DNA of 64,000 nt from Gammaproteobacteria bacterium (GCA_021773365.1 JAJFKF010000042.1:1-64000), one strand, 5' to 3'. Shown: positions 18,727-28,513, numbered from the stretch's first letter. Translations and numbers: made by a program. The notes: a model not told the origin generated them from the sequence alone.

Positions 18727-19749
18727 TCAGCTGCTGCGAATGCCACGGCGCGCCTGCCGCCGCTCAAGCAGGCCGCACAGCGCAGCCACCGACTCCCTCG
18801 GATGCGAGGCCCGTTTCAACTCGAAAGCGCCGATACCGGACAACCGGGCATCAAAGGCCTTCCAGCCGGGCAGGCCGGCCGCGTAAGGCTGGCTGGCCGC
18901 GAGCCGCTCACGGCAGAGCCGGGGCGCAAGCGGCGCCAGCAATGCACCCTTGCCGGCAGAGCGGCCGGAGACAAACACGATGCCTGCAATCCGCAACGGG
19001 GCCGGCGCAATCCGCCAGCCCCTGCCTCTCAGGTCCACCTCATATTTTTCCACGCCGCTGCGCCGGCAGATGACAGGGGAGCGGCGAATCCGCGCGGCGA
19101 GCGCCGGGCTATCGACAAACCTCAAGGCTTCATCACGCAGATGCAGGAAATTCGCAACGCCGGTTGCCCGCAGGGAAGCCGGCTCGATGAACACCGCATC
19201 CTCGGCCAGGACATCCAGGTCCTGCAGCATGCCGTGCAGGGCCAGCGTGGATTTTCCCGCTCCGCTGGCGCCGATCAGCAGCAGACCGCTGCCATCGCGC
19301 CCGATGCAGCCGGCGTGCAGCGGCACCAGACCCTGCGCGCGACTGGCCAGCGTGAAAACCGCAAACTCCAGCAGTTCGTAACGGGCGTGATAGGGAAAGC
19401 GCAGCAACTGACGCGAAATCGAGACCAGTCCGGCGCGCAGCTGTGGACACACGATGGCGAAATTCGCGGTATCCATCACCCCACACAGAAAACGCCCGTC
19501 GCCCTGAGTACGCAACGGCGGCGGCTCGCGCACGGCGCCCAGGCTGCTGCCGGATGTCAGCTGCAGCCTGATGTTGAAACGCGGGGAGTCCGCCGACAAC
19601 CGTTGAGGTCGCAGGCCGCGCCAGCTCTCATCGACCAGGCGCAGCAGCCGCGCATCATCGGCGGCAAAATGAAATGCTCCACCCAGCACCGTCAGCCGCC
19701 TGCGGAATCGGGCAGGCGGCTGTTCGCCGAAAGGATCCTTCTCACTCAT
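18727..19749 (-). CDS. HprK-related kinase
   Basis: 340 residues from the ATG at 19749, chosen because upstream codons run into the divergent gene. A P-loop (GASGAGKS, residues 160-167) follows the HAGCIGRDGSG motif typical of HPr kinase-like proteins, with an acidic LAEDAVFIEP strand after it. The region before the P-loop has no separate DNA-binding fold. Homologues phosphorylate a serine of the lasso peptide paeninodin and occur in other natural-product and exosortase-linked loci, so the substrate need not be HPr. Its start codon overlaps that of the divergent nucleotidyltransferase, which suggests shared regulation. Confidence 0.8.
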   Translation of the reverse strand: MSEKDPFGEQPPARFRRRLTVLGGAFHFAADDARLLRLVDESWRGLRPQRLSADSPRFNIRLQLTSGSSLGAVREPPPLRTQGDGRFLCGVMDTANFAIVCPQLRAGLVSISRQLLRFPYHARYELLEFAVFTLASRAQGLVPLHAGCIGRDGSGLLLIGASGAGKSTLALHGMLQDLDVLAEDAVFIEPASLRATGVANFLHLRDEALRFVDSPALAARIRRSPVICRRSGVEKYEVDLRGRGWRIAPAPLRIAGIVFVSGRSAGKGALLAPLAPRLCRERLAASQPYAAGLPGWKAFDARLSGIGAFELKRASHPRESVAALCGLLERRQARRGIRSS

Positions 19750-21043
19750 GACAGCCATCATACCCATGAAGCGGGCTGACATGACCCTGCCCTCACTGCC
19801 GCCGTTGCGGACGCTGGAAGCGGCGCTGCACATGACCACCGGGCATCTGGTGCGTGAGATCACCCGGCCCACCGCACAGGCGCCGCAGTGGACCGCTCTG
19901 GAGTGGCGCATCGCGGAGGCCGCCGCCGTCATTCACGGTATTGGCGCACTGCTGGCCTGCAAACTGCAGTGGCGGGGCCCGGCGCGCTGGGAGCAGTTCC
20001 TCGCTGGCCAGAAACATCACACACGGCTGCGACGCCAATACATCGCCAAAACACTGGCCCGTCTCGACGACGCCATGCACCAGGCCGGCATCGCCGCCGT
20101 GGCGCTCAAGGGGTCAGCCCTGTATGACATCGGCCTGTATGCCGGACAGGAGCGGCCGATGGGCGATATCGATCTACTCGTCAGGGAAGAGGACAGCGAT
20201 GCGGCGGCACGCCTGCTGATCGCACTGGGATATCAGGAAAAGGCCAGCACCGAGCGCCACCGCGTCTTCGAGCCCGCCGGACAGGACGCAGGCAAGGCCG
20301 GTTTCGGTGAGCACATCGACAATCCGCTGAAGATCGAGCTGCACACGCGCATTGCCGAACGCCTGCCGGTCTACATTACCGATATCACTGCGCTGGAGTT
20401 TCCGCGCCAGCCACGCCCCGGGCTGAACCCCTATTCGTCCATCGCCGCGCTGATGCGTCATCTGCTGTTGCACACCTCATGCAATATCCGCGCGCGCGCG
20501 CTCCGCGCCATCCAGCTCCACGACATTGCATTGCTGGCGAGCCGCATGAACGACGGGGACTGGCATGAACTGACACGGGAGCGTGACGGCGTGCGCGGCC
20601 TGTGGTGGGCGCTACCCCCCATGGCGCTGACCGAACGCTACTACCCCGGAAGCGTGTCACCGGCAGCCCTGCAAGCCGCCACGATCGGATGCCCGCGGCT
20701 GCTGCGCCGCGCCGTGCGCCGCCATACTCTCGCCGATGTGTCCTGGTCGAACCTGCGCGTGCGCGCCTTTCCGGGTATCGAATGGTCGCATTCCCTGCCG
20801 GAAGCACTGCAGTTCATGACAAGCCGTATCTTCCCCGCCCGCCGGGATCTGGCGCTGCTGCGCCAGATACCCGCCCGGCGACCGTACGGGGAGGCGACGC
20901 AATGGTACGGACTGTCGCATATCAACCGCATCGCGCGCTGGGTCTTCTCCCATCCGCCGCGCGTACAGACGATTTATCCGATCAAGGTGGCGCTGGGGAT
21001 CGAGCCGGGGGCAGGATCTGAACAGGAGCTCCTGCGGCCATAA
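19748..21043 (+). CDS. Uncharacterised nucleotidyltransferase (NTP_transf_5 type)
   Basis: 431 residues from the ATG at 19748; an ATG at 19781 is equally possible and would avoid overlap with the divergent kinase start. The nucleotidyltransferase core is VALKGSALYDIGLYAG followed by RPMGDIDLLV, with acidic pair D140 and D142. The C-terminal two thirds are helical. Proteins of this family commonly neighbour HprK-like kinases in natural-product loci, but the nucleotide acceptor is not established. It begins a plus-strand series with a methyltransferase (26-base gap) and a GT-B-like gene. Confidence 0.75.
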   Translation: MTAIIPMKRADMTLPSLPPLRTLEAALHMTTGHLVREITRPTAQAPQWTALEWRIAEAAAVIHGIGALLACKLQWRGPARWEQFLAGQKHHTRLRRQYIAKTLARLDDAMHQAGIAAVALKGSALYDIGLYAGQERPMGDIDLLVREEDSDAAARLLIALGYQEKASTERHRVFEPAGQDAGKAGFGEHIDNPLKIELHTRIAERLPVYITDITALEFPRQPRPGLNPYSSIAALMRHLLLHTSCNIRARALRAIQLHDIALLASRMNDGDWHELTRERDGVRGLWWALPPMALTERYYPGSVSPAALQAATIGCPRLLRRAVRRHTLADVSWSNLRVRAFPGIEWSHSLPEALQFMTSRIFPARRDLALLRQIPARRPYGEATQWYGLSHINRIARWVFSHPPRVQTIYPIKVALGIEPGAGSEQELLRP

Positions 21044-21069
21044 GCATGGTGGGGATCCTTTGAACGAAC

Positions 21070-21957
21070 ATGTCACATAGCCTCAACCGGGATCCACAGA
21101 CGGACATTCTCCCTCCCCCGGAAGAGATCTCGCTGCGGCTGCAGCAGACGCAGGAAGCGTTTGACAGCGTCGCATCCGACTATGACGGACCTCGCGGCAA
21201 CAACCTGCTGATCCAGGAGATGCGCGCCGAGATGTGGCGGTGGCTGGACGCAACATTCTCCGCACCGGCTCATCTGCTCGATCTGGGGTGCGGCACGGGC
21301 CTGGACGCGGTACGCATGGCGCAGACCGGGCACCGCATTACCGCTACCGACTGGTCCGGACGTATGGTGGAGCGCACGTGGGAACGCGCCGTCAGCGAGG
21401 GCGTGGCGGATCGGGTGCGCACCCTGGCCGTGGGCTCACACGAACTGCATCGCATTGCAGGCGATGCGGCATTCGACGGCGCCTACTCCAACCTCGGGCC
21501 GCTCAACTGCATACCCGACCTCACCGCGGTCTCCAGCGAATGCGCGCGGTTGATCAAACCCGGCGGCACGCTGGTCTTCTCCGTCATTGGACGTATCTGC
21601 CCCTGGGAAATCGCCTACTACATGTACAAACGCCAATGGGCGCGGGCCAGGGTGCGTTTTGCCCGCGGCACGATTGCTGTGGGCATGAACCGCCGGACAG
21701 TCTGGACCCGCTACTACAGACCACGTGAGTTCTACCGCGCCTTTGAACGCGATTTCACGCTTGCCGGCTTTCGCGGTCTGTGCCTGTTTGCCCCGCCTCC
21801 CTATCTGACATGGATGCGCCAGCGTCATCCACTTGTTTATCAACGGCTGTGGCGCGTCGACCGACTGTGTTCCGGGTGGCCGCTGCTGCGGAACATGGGC
21901 GATCATTTCCTGGTCGTAATGCGCAGACGATCGCCGGAATCACGCAAGCCAGAATGA
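21070..21957 (+). CDS. Class I SAM-dependent methyltransferase
   Basis: 295 residues. The SAM-binding motif LLDLGCGTGLDAVRMA lies at about residues 73-88, then TDWSGRMVE and the acidic loop region around AAFDGAYSNLG. The C-terminal half is longer than in minimal methyltransferases and rich in aromatic residues, perhaps shaping a large acceptor. Its stop overlaps the start of the next gene (ATGA), so it is coupled to the GT-B-like protein. The acceptor is unknown. Confidence 0.9.
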   Translation: MSHSLNRDPQTDILPPPEEISLRLQQTQEAFDSVASDYDGPRGNNLLIQEMRAEMWRWLDATFSAPAHLLDLGCGTGLDAVRMAQTGHRITATDWSGRMVERTWERAVSEGVADRVRTLAVGSHELHRIAGDAAFDGAYSNLGPLNCIPDLTAVSSECARLIKPGGTLVFSVIGRICPWEIAYYMYKRQWARARVRFARGTIAVGMNRRTVWTRYYRPREFYRAFERDFTLAGFRGLCLFAPPPYLTWMRQRHPLVYQRLWRVDRLCSGWPLLRNMGDHFLVVMRRRSPESRKPE

Positions 21958-23528
21958 CCGCCGCCGAGTATGCCGCCATCGCCGCCGCCTGTGATCGCCT
22001 GCTGCAGTCGTCACGGACGACGCTCGCGCGTATCGCCATCCCGATACTGCATGTGATCAATGAACACCCGGGGTACATGGGTCAGTACAGGCCTCTTTTC
22101 CCGTCTTTCCCGACCGGACCTGCCAACTCGCGGCCCCGGCCCGCCTCGGACACCATCGCGGTGCGCGCCGCCCGGCAGCTGGTGCGTTCGCTGCAATTCC
22201 AGGCATCGCAGGCAGGCAAACGGCCCGCCGGGCGCATCGATGTACTGATCGTTTCCCGCGTCGCGAATTACGCACAACTGCGGCAGGGAGATGACTTCTA
22301 TTTCGGCGGTTTGCAGCGCCTTCTGAATAACCGCGGAGCCACCTCGGCAACACTCCTGATCAACCACATCCCGCAAATGGAAGCGCCGCCAGGGAACGAA
22401 GAAAATTGTGATCAGACGCGCTCGCTGCTACCCCGCTCGGTATCGCCCGGCACCGAGGCCCGGATCTGGCGCCAATGCCTGAGCACATCGCTGGAATTGC
22501 GACGCCAGGCTCGCAACACAGACCACCCGCTCGATAAGGCAGCTGCAACCCTGGCGGGCCGCCATGCACTGATCGGCGGCACCGCAACAAACCTGCGCCT
22601 GCACGCCGTCATCTCCAAAGTATGTGATGCCCTGAATCCGGGCATGGTCATCACAACTTATGAAGGCGCGGCCGCCGAGCGCATGATCTGGCACGCGGCA
22701 CGGGGTCACGGGCGCCGGCCGCTGTGCGTCGGCTACCAGCACGCCGTACTGCTGCCGCATGCCCACGCAATCCGGCGTCCAGTCGGTGCGCCAGGCATTG
22801 ACTGCGATCCGGACCTCATCCTCACCCTTGGGGAAACCACCAAAGACATCCTGGCTGCCAGCCCGGCACTGTCTTGCGTTCCGATGATTGTTTACGGCTC
22901 GCACCGGCGCGTGCCGCCGCGGCAGTCTCTCCCATTCGATGAACGACCCCACCTGTGCCTGGTACTGCCGGATGGCGATCAGCGCGAATGCGCCATCCTG
23001 TTCGATTTCGCATCGTCCTGCGCCCGCCGCTTTCCGCAGGTCACATTCCTGTTTCGGCCCCATCCGGGTATGTCTGTCTCCCCGCATGCTGGCTACGATA
23101 CCTTGCGCGACCTGCCGCCAAACCTGCAGCTGTCAGCTGGCGGTTCGCTCGAGCAGGACTGCGCGCTGGCGCGCTACTGCCTGTACCGGGGTTCCTCAGC
23201 TGCGATGTCCGCCGTACTGGCCGGCGTGAAGCCATTCTATCTGGCGAGGAAGGGGGAACTGCCTTTCGACCCTTTGTCCGGACTGACCGACTGGCACGAG
23301 ACTGTATTGACGCCGGAGGAATTCATGGTACGTGCGCAAGCCACGGATGCGGCATCAGACCACACCACGGCGGAGCTCGGACAGGCGTTTTGCGACCGTT
23401 ATATACGGCCCGTACAGCCGGCAGCCATCGACGAATTGCTGGACAAATACCGGGCTGCCGCAGCCGGGCGACATCCGGATCAGGACATCGTGCGCAAACG
23501 CCCGGCCGACACCGGCTCCACGGCTTGA
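21954..23528 (+). CDS. GT-B-like surface-polysaccharide-type glycosyltransferase
   Basis: 524 residues from the ATG at 21954, which overlaps the methyltransferase stop. The C-terminal half shows features of GT-B-fold capsule or polysaccharide enzymes: CVGYQHAVLLPHAHAIRRP, DPDLILTLGETTKDIL, FLFRPHPGM and YCLYRGSSAAMSAVLAGVKPFYL, the last resembling the donor-binding loop of epimerase-like glycosyltransferases. No membrane span or signal peptide is seen, so it is cytoplasmic. Its 3' end overlaps the convergent dehydrogenase gene by 49 bases. The glycosyltransferase call is by fold resemblance; donor and acceptor are unknown. Confidence 0.6.
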   Translation: MTAAEYAAIAAACDRLLQSSRTTLARIAIPILHVINEHPGYMGQYRPLFPSFPTGPANSRPRPASDTIAVRAARQLVRSLQFQASQAGKRPAGRIDVLIVSRVANYAQLRQGDDFYFGGLQRLLNNRGATSATLLINHIPQMEAPPGNEENCDQTRSLLPRSVSPGTEARIWRQCLSTSLELRRQARNTDHPLDKAAATLAGRHALIGGTATNLRLHAVISKVCDALNPGMVITTYEGAAAERMIWHAARGHGRRPLCVGYQHAVLLPHAHAIRRPVGAPGIDCDPDLILTLGETTKDILAASPALSCVPMIVYGSHRRVPPRQSLPFDERPHLCLVLPDGDQRECAILFDFASSCARRFPQVTFLFRPHPGMSVSPHAGYDTLRDLPPNLQLSAGGSLEQDCALARYCLYRGSSAAMSAVLAGVKPFYLARKGELPFDPLSGLTDWHETVLTPEEFMVRAQATDAASDHTTAELGQAFCDRYIRPVQPAAIDELLDKYRAAAAGRHPDQDIVRKRPADTGSTA

Positions 23529-25582
23529 CCGGCCAGACAGGCGGCGACTTTCTGCACCACCTCTTCTGCCGCGGCAGCATGCATGTCCGCGGATCCACCC
23601 GCGATATGAGAAGTCAGGAACACGTTGGGAAGTCTGCGCAGTGGATGCAAGGCCCTCATGGGTTCCTCTTCATAGGTATCCAGGCAGGCAAAGATATCGC
23701 CGCGTCTCAACCTGGTGAGCAGGGCCACGGGATCGATCAGCGCACCGCGCGCGATATTGATCAGTATCGTCCCCGGTCGCAGTTTGTCGAGTTCAGCGAC
23801 GCCAAGGAAATGCCGCGTACTTCTGTTCAGCCCGCGATGCAAGGATACGATGTCGGCCGATAACGCCTCACCCAGGGATGCGGGAGCCGCCCCCGCCCGC
23901 CGGATCTCAGCCGACGACGCATGTTCCGAATACACCAGAACCCTGGCCCGCAGTCCAGCCAGAAGCCCGGCAAAGGCACGTGCATTCGCACCCCAGCCGA
24001 TCAGGGCCACGGTGGCGCCCTGAAGCTGGCTGGCTTCCGCCAGCTGCGCCCCGGAACCCTCGACCAGCGGACCGCCCTTGCGCCAGATGCCGACAAAGAA
24101 ACGCTCCAGCCCTGCAGCTCTGGCGAAGGGGCGTGTTTGCTGCGCCAACCACCGCAGCCGGCCGCGCCATCCCGACCGGCGCAGATCAATTCCCCAGCCA
24201 CCGCGACGCATGATTTCATGAGACAGGAAAGCCCGACGACGACCCAGAATGGCCAACCCCAGCGCAAACTCTGCGACACTCCGAGCGTAAGCAGCACTGG
24301 CATTGACCAGGGCGATATCGCGCGCCAGCAGCGATTCCGGGGCGTACCTCGCAAATGAAAGCCCGGCGATTCCGACGACGGTCAGGCCGGGGAGTCTGGC
24401 CAGAACATCCTCCGGCAAACAGGAAGCCCCCCGACCCAGAATTGCCGCCACAATGTCAGGCCGCGATTGCGCAGTCTTCCGCACCTCATCAAGAGAAACC
24501 AGCCGGTACCGCGACAGCAGGGTCGTCAACGCCGGCTGCAATGCAGCCGGTTCCACCACCAGGATGGAATTCACCGCGGATTCCGTCACTGCTGTAGCTG
24601 GGGGTTCGGTCTCCGGCAGCCGTACACGTCCGTTGTGCCCGCTTTCGATCAGCTCGGCGAGAAACAGCGACGGCGCTATTGCATCGATGCCATTGAGAGG
24701 CGCAACGCCTGCCTGAATCGCCTGCACAAAAGCCTCATGCTCAGCCGCGACGCCGTCGCCCAGCGCAGGAAATGGCGTTCTGAGAACGGAGCCGCTCTTC
24801 GAAAATATGAGTTCGGCGTCCGTGACCGTACAGGTCTCGCCATAGCCATGAAAGACATACTCCTCGCGCCGCGCGCCCGCGTTGTTGTTGCAGAGAAATA
24901 CACCCTGACTGCCATTGGCCCAACGCATCACGGCGCAGAACATGGCGGGGTCGGCCGCCCCCGCCTCCCCTACGACGGCGGTCAGCTGCTCCGGCAAGCC
25001 TCCCATCATCATGAGCAGTGCGTCCAACGCATGGATGCCGTTCGCACCCAGCCATGTCCGTGCACCGAAGGGCGGCGGCCTGCCGGATTCGGACTTGTGG
25101 AAGACTGCCTCGGCGAAACGCCACCCAGCGCGCCCGGCATGCACGCGCGCGGCGGCCAACGCCCGGTAGAACCTGCGGTTGTGGCCACCCGCGGCGATCA
25201 GTCCGTTGGTGGACGCAAGCCTGGCCAGCTCGCTCGCTTGTGCATACGAGGGCGCAACCGGCTTTTCGACAAACAGATGCTTGCCGTTGCGCAGCGCCAG
25301 CATCCCATATTCATAGTGCAGCTGAGCGCTTCCCAGAATATACGCGGCGTCTATGTCAGAGCGCCGCAACGCGGCGGCGCCATCCGTGCTCGCCTCCATG
25401 AATCCAAAATTCTTCCGGGCTGCCGCCGCCCGCTCGCTAACCACATCACAAACGACGGCGAGCGTGAGTACGCCACGATCACGCAGCCGGGCGAGAACCG
25501 GCAGGTGCATTGCGACCGCAGCCGGCCCCGCACCGACGACCAGAACACGAAGCGGTGAGGCAGTTCTTTGTTTGCTTGTCAT
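23480..25582 (-). CDS. Fused Gfo/Idh/MocA oxidoreductase and D-2-hydroxyacid dehydrogenase
   Basis: 700 residues carrying two dehydrogenases. Residues about 10-330 match Gfo/Idh/MocA: an NAD-binding start VLVVGAGPAAVAMHLPVL, the EKP motif in LFVEKPVAPS, and an AAGGHNRRF region. Residues about 345-700 match the D-isomer 2-hydroxyacid dehydrogenases: GWGANARAFAGLLAGL, INIARGALID with the substrate Arg, YEEEP and TSHIAGGS with the catalytic His. Both halves keep key residues, so both may be active. Such a fusion is unusual and suggests two consecutive redox steps on one sugar- or hydroxyacid-like intermediate. It lies between the plus-strand series and the SPASM protein, divergent from the latter. 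Confidence 0.88.
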   Translation of the reverse strand: MTSKQRTASPLRVLVVGAGPAAVAMHLPVLARLRDRGVLTLAVVCDVVSERAAAARKNFGFMEASTDGAAALRRSDIDAAYILGSAQLHYEYGMLALRNGKHLFVEKPVAPSYAQASELARLASTNGLIAAGGHNRRFYRALAAARVHAGRAGWRFAEAVFHKSESGRPPPFGARTWLGANGIHALDALLMMMGGLPEQLTAVVGEAGAADPAMFCAVMRWANGSQGVFLCNNNAGARREEYVFHGYGETCTVTDAELIFSKSGSVLRTPFPALGDGVAAEHEAFVQAIQAGVAPLNGIDAIAPSLFLAELIESGHNGRVRLPETEPPATAVTESAVNSILVVEPAALQPALTTLLSRYRLVSLDEVRKTAQSRPDIVAAILGRGASCLPEDVLARLPGLTVVGIAGLSFARYAPESLLARDIALVNASAAYARSVAEFALGLAILGRRRAFLSHEIMRRGGWGIDLRRSGWRGRLRWLAQQTRPFARAAGLERFFVGIWRKGGPLVEGSGAQLAEASQLQGATVALIGWGANARAFAGLLAGLRARVLVYSEHASSAEIRRAGAAPASLGEALSADIVSLHRGLNRSTRHFLGVAELDKLRPGTILINIARGALIDPVALLTRLRRGDIFACLDTYEEEPMRALHPLRRLPNVFLTSHIAGGSADMHAAAAEEVVQKVAACLAGQAVEPVSAGRLRTMS

Positions 25583-25695
25583 GTCAGAATTCAGCCATCA
25601 AACATCCTTACCGTGCTTGCAATTCCACATCTGCCTGCCGACAATGCCAGCGCGCCCGCAATGAAGCGGCGATCCCGACTGAGAAAGGCGTCTTC

Positions 25696-26790
25696 ATGCT
25701 TCATATCCTTCGCAGAGCGAACGAACATATGCTGCCGTCGCATCTGTTTTTCGGTCCGACGCATGTGGTGCTCGGCGTCAACAATTTCTGCAATCTGCGC
25801 TGCCTGATGTGCGATGTCGGCACCGGGAACGATGAATCGAATTTCGGCGCCAACCTGGTGGGCGCAAAAACCCGATCGATGCCCTTCTCCCTGTTCCAGA
25901 GAATTGCAGATCAAATGGCTGCTTTCTGTCCGAACGCCCACCTCGCCTTCAGCTTCACTGAGCCGCTGGCTTGGCCGCATCTGGGAGAGGCCCTGAGCTA
26001 TGCGCACGATCTCGGCTTGTATGCCTCCGTGACAACCAATGGGCTGCTGCTGCCCCGCTGTGCGGAAAAGTTGGCAGCCGGCCGCTGCCGGAATCTGTCG
26101 GTTTCGCTGGACGGACCTGAAACAGTTCATGACCGCATCCGCCGGCGCAACGGCAGCTTTGCGCGCGCGGTCGCCGGCATCAAGGCGGTGGCTGCAATGC
26201 AAGGCGCACCGGATATTGCAGTGTTCTGCACCATCACGGAGTGGAACGTCGGAACGCTCAGGGAGTTTCTGCGAGTCATGAGCGATCTGCCGCTCAAGCG
26301 GGTCGCTCTGATGCACAACAACTTCGTCACGGTCGAACAGGCAGGCCGGCACAACCTCACGTTCGACGGAGACTTCCATGCCACAGCGTCCAATGTATTC
26401 GAATCGAACCCGGAACGGATCGACCTGAGCGGGCTGTCGCAGGAGCTGATGCAGATCGAACGGACCTGCTACCCTTTCGCTGTCGTGATCCAGCCTCATC
26501 GGACCAGTCCGGGCGACCTGGAGACTTACTACCGGCGGCCGGAGGCGTTCATTGGCCGCCGCTGCCACGATGCCAACCGCATCATGATGATCGACTCCGA
26601 CGGCGAGGCGATCCCAGTCCACGGCCGCTGTTTCCGTTTTCCCATAGGCAACATCCAGGCGCTGACGCTCAAACAGATCTGGAATCACGAGAAGAATTCA
26701 TTGTTGAGGCACACACTGAAGAAGGCGGGGGGTCTGCTTCCTGCCTGCAGCCGTTGCTGCGGGGGATTTGGTTCGGCTGGTCGCGCCTGA
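25696..26790 (+). CDS. Radical SAM protein with SPASM-like C-terminus
   Basis: 364 residues from the ATG at 25696, which has an AAAGG ribosome site. The cluster motif is CNLRCLMC near residue 32, followed by the SFTEPL and TTNGLLL strands of the radical SAM barrel. The C-terminal region has spaced cysteines (RRCHDANRIMMIDSDG, GRCFRFPIGNIQALTLKQIW, CSRCCGGF) that fit a SPASM/twitch auxiliary cluster domain. Such enzymes often modify peptides or carry out dehydrogenations. It overlaps the end of the convergent ABC exporter gene by 122 bases. The substrate is unknown. Confidence 0.88.
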   Translation: MLHILRRANEHMLPSHLFFGPTHVVLGVNNFCNLRCLMCDVGTGNDESNFGANLVGAKTRSMPFSLFQRIADQMAAFCPNAHLAFSFTEPLAWPHLGEALSYAHDLGLYASVTTNGLLLPRCAEKLAAGRCRNLSVSLDGPETVHDRIRRRNGSFARAVAGIKAVAAMQGAPDIAVFCTITEWNVGTLREFLRVMSDLPLKRVALMHNNFVTVEQAGRHNLTFDGDFHATASNVFESNPERIDLSGLSQELMQIERTCYPFAVVIQPHRTSPGDLETYYRRPEAFIGRRCHDANRIMMIDSDGEAIPVHGRCFRFPIGNIQALTLKQIWNHEKNSLLRHTLKKAGGLLPACSRCCGGFGSAGRA

Positions 26791-28504
26791 CAATGCGACC
26801 GCCTGCAAGCTCCATGATCACGTCGCACGCCCGCGCAAGTCGCGCCTGATGGGAAATCAGGATTATCGTGTAGCGCCCGCGCAGACGCTTCAGCGTCTGG
26901 ATCAGCTCATCCTCCGTCATGCTGTCGAGCGCGTTCGTCGCCTCATCCAGTATGAGCACGGCAGCGTTTTTGTAGAGCGCACGCGCAATGCCGATCCGCT
27001 GGCGCTGTCCACCACTGAGTTTTGCGCCCCGTTCACCGATCCTGTAGTTCAGGCCACCAGGCAGGGTGCTTATCAGGGCGCCGAGCTGCGCCAGCTCGAT
27101 GGCCATTTCCAGTCGGTTCCGGTCGATCTGCGCATCCGGCACGCCAAGCGCGATGTTGCCTGCGAGCGTCGTATCCAGCAAAACGATGTTCTGCGGCACA
27201 TAGGCTATGCGTGACTGCCATGCCTCGCGATTGCACTCATCCAGCCGCACGCCATCCACCTCGACCTCTCCCGCAGAGGGCGCCAGCAATCCCGCAATGA
27301 CATCCGCGAGAGTCGTCTTCCCGGAGCCGTTTGCACCGGTGAAAGCCGTCGCTGTCCCGGCCTCAATGCACAGCGACACGCCGTCAAGCGCCTGGCCTTG
27401 CCGGCTGTCATAACAAAATGAAACCTCACGCAGGAGGATTTCCCGCTGCGGGCAACCCTGCCAGGTGAGCTCCGTCGCAACTGCATGCGGTCTGGTTCTC
27501 GCGAGACGCAGATCCGGAGCTATGGACTCGAAGCTCGCGCGCGCGGCGCTGATTTTCACCATGGCTGCGAATATCTGCTGCAGCATCGGCAGGAGTCGGT
27601 AGGCCGCGAAGGCAAGGAACGTCAACTGCCCGAGCCACAAGCCGGTCTTCTGCTCATGCCAGCCCAGCACCAGGGCTGCGGCCACGAGACCACCGACCGC
27701 CACGCACTCCATGAGGTACTTTGGAATTTTCTCGACGAAGCGGGTGCGGGCGGAAGTCATCAACGTACCACTGCTCGCACGCCTGAAGCGGCTGCCGAAA
27801 AACAGCTGGGCGCGAAAAATCATGATTTCCTTGATTGCGGAGAAGGTTTCTCCGAGGATCTGCAGCCCTTCCCGGGAGTGGCGGGCACGCAGCCGCCCCC
27901 AGTGCAGCAACCGCCTGCGCAGGATGGCGAAGATCAGCACATAGCCGCCGGCCAGAACGGCCAGCATCACCAGCGCCAGCGCCGGATTGAGCACGACCAC
28001 GGCCAGCACAATCAGCGCGGCGGTAACCAGATTCGTGACCAGCGTCAGACCTTTCTGCAGAATATCGGTGGTGACGTAGGTGGTCTCGTGGATGATGCTG
28101 TTGACGAGTTTCGCGCTGTTGGTACGGGCGTGGAAGATATAGGGTCGGGCGAGGTACTCTGCGAACAAGGTGACGCGCATGTCATTGCCGATCCGCCACG
28201 CCAGGCGATTGAGAACAAAGCTGCCGGCAAGGTTGACCACATTGGCGAGCAGTACCAGCGCAACGAATGCCACACCGAGCCAGACGGTAAAGTCATGTCG
28301 GCTGTCGGGATTTACCCAGGCATGCAGCCACTGCAGCAGCCCGGAGTGATCGACCGCCTGCGGATCGCTCAGAACCGCAAAGAAAGGACCGATGGAGGCG
28401 ATGCCCGCCAGAGTGGAGAAAGCCATGACCAGAGAAAGCACCTGAGCGGCCAGCACCCAGCGGCGTTGCTGAGGGGTCAATATGAGCCATACCTCGCGTA
28501 GCAT
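26669..28504 (-). CDS. ABC exporter, fused permease and ATPase
   Basis: 611 residues. Residues 1-330 form the six-span exporter membrane domain; about 345-590 form the ATPase with Walker A (GANGSGKTT), signature (LSGGQRQR) and Walker B (VLILDEATN). The layout is that of MsbA/PglK-type flippases or peptide exporters, with no N-terminal peptidase domain. A 30-residue hydrophilic tail beyond the usual end overlaps the SPASM gene. It is the last gene of the minus-strand tailoring operon and likely exports or flips the product. Confidence 0.92.
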   Translation of the reverse strand: MLREVWLILTPQQRRWVLAAQVLSLVMAFSTLAGIASIGPFFAVLSDPQAVDHSGLLQWLHAWVNPDSRHDFTVWLGVAFVALVLLANVVNLAGSFVLNRLAWRIGNDMRVTLFAEYLARPYIFHARTNSAKLVNSIIHETTYVTTDILQKGLTLVTNLVTAALIVLAVVVLNPALALVMLAVLAGGYVLIFAILRRRLLHWGRLRARHSREGLQILGETFSAIKEIMIFRAQLFFGSRFRRASSGTLMTSARTRFVEKIPKYLMECVAVGGLVAAALVLGWHEQKTGLWLGQLTFLAFAAYRLLPMLQQIFAAMVKISAARASFESIAPDLRLARTRPHAVATELTWQGCPQREILLREVSFCYDSRQGQALDGVSLCIEAGTATAFTGANGSGKTTLADVIAGLLAPSAGEVEVDGVRLDECNREAWQSRIAYVPQNIVLLDTTLAGNIALGVPDAQIDRNRLEMAIELAQLGALISTLPGGLNYRIGERGAKLSGGQRQRIGIARALYKNAAVLILDEATNALDSMTEDELIQTLKRLRGRYTIILISHQARLARACDVIMELAGGRIVRRDQPNQIPRSNGCRQEADPPPSSVCASTMNSSRDSRSV

Positions 28505-28513
28505 GTCCGCTCC

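Noticed and set aside
27485-28501. 338-codon open frame antisense to the ABC exporter
   Set aside because: Shadow frame with low-complexity, charged and glutamine-rich sequence and no known motif.
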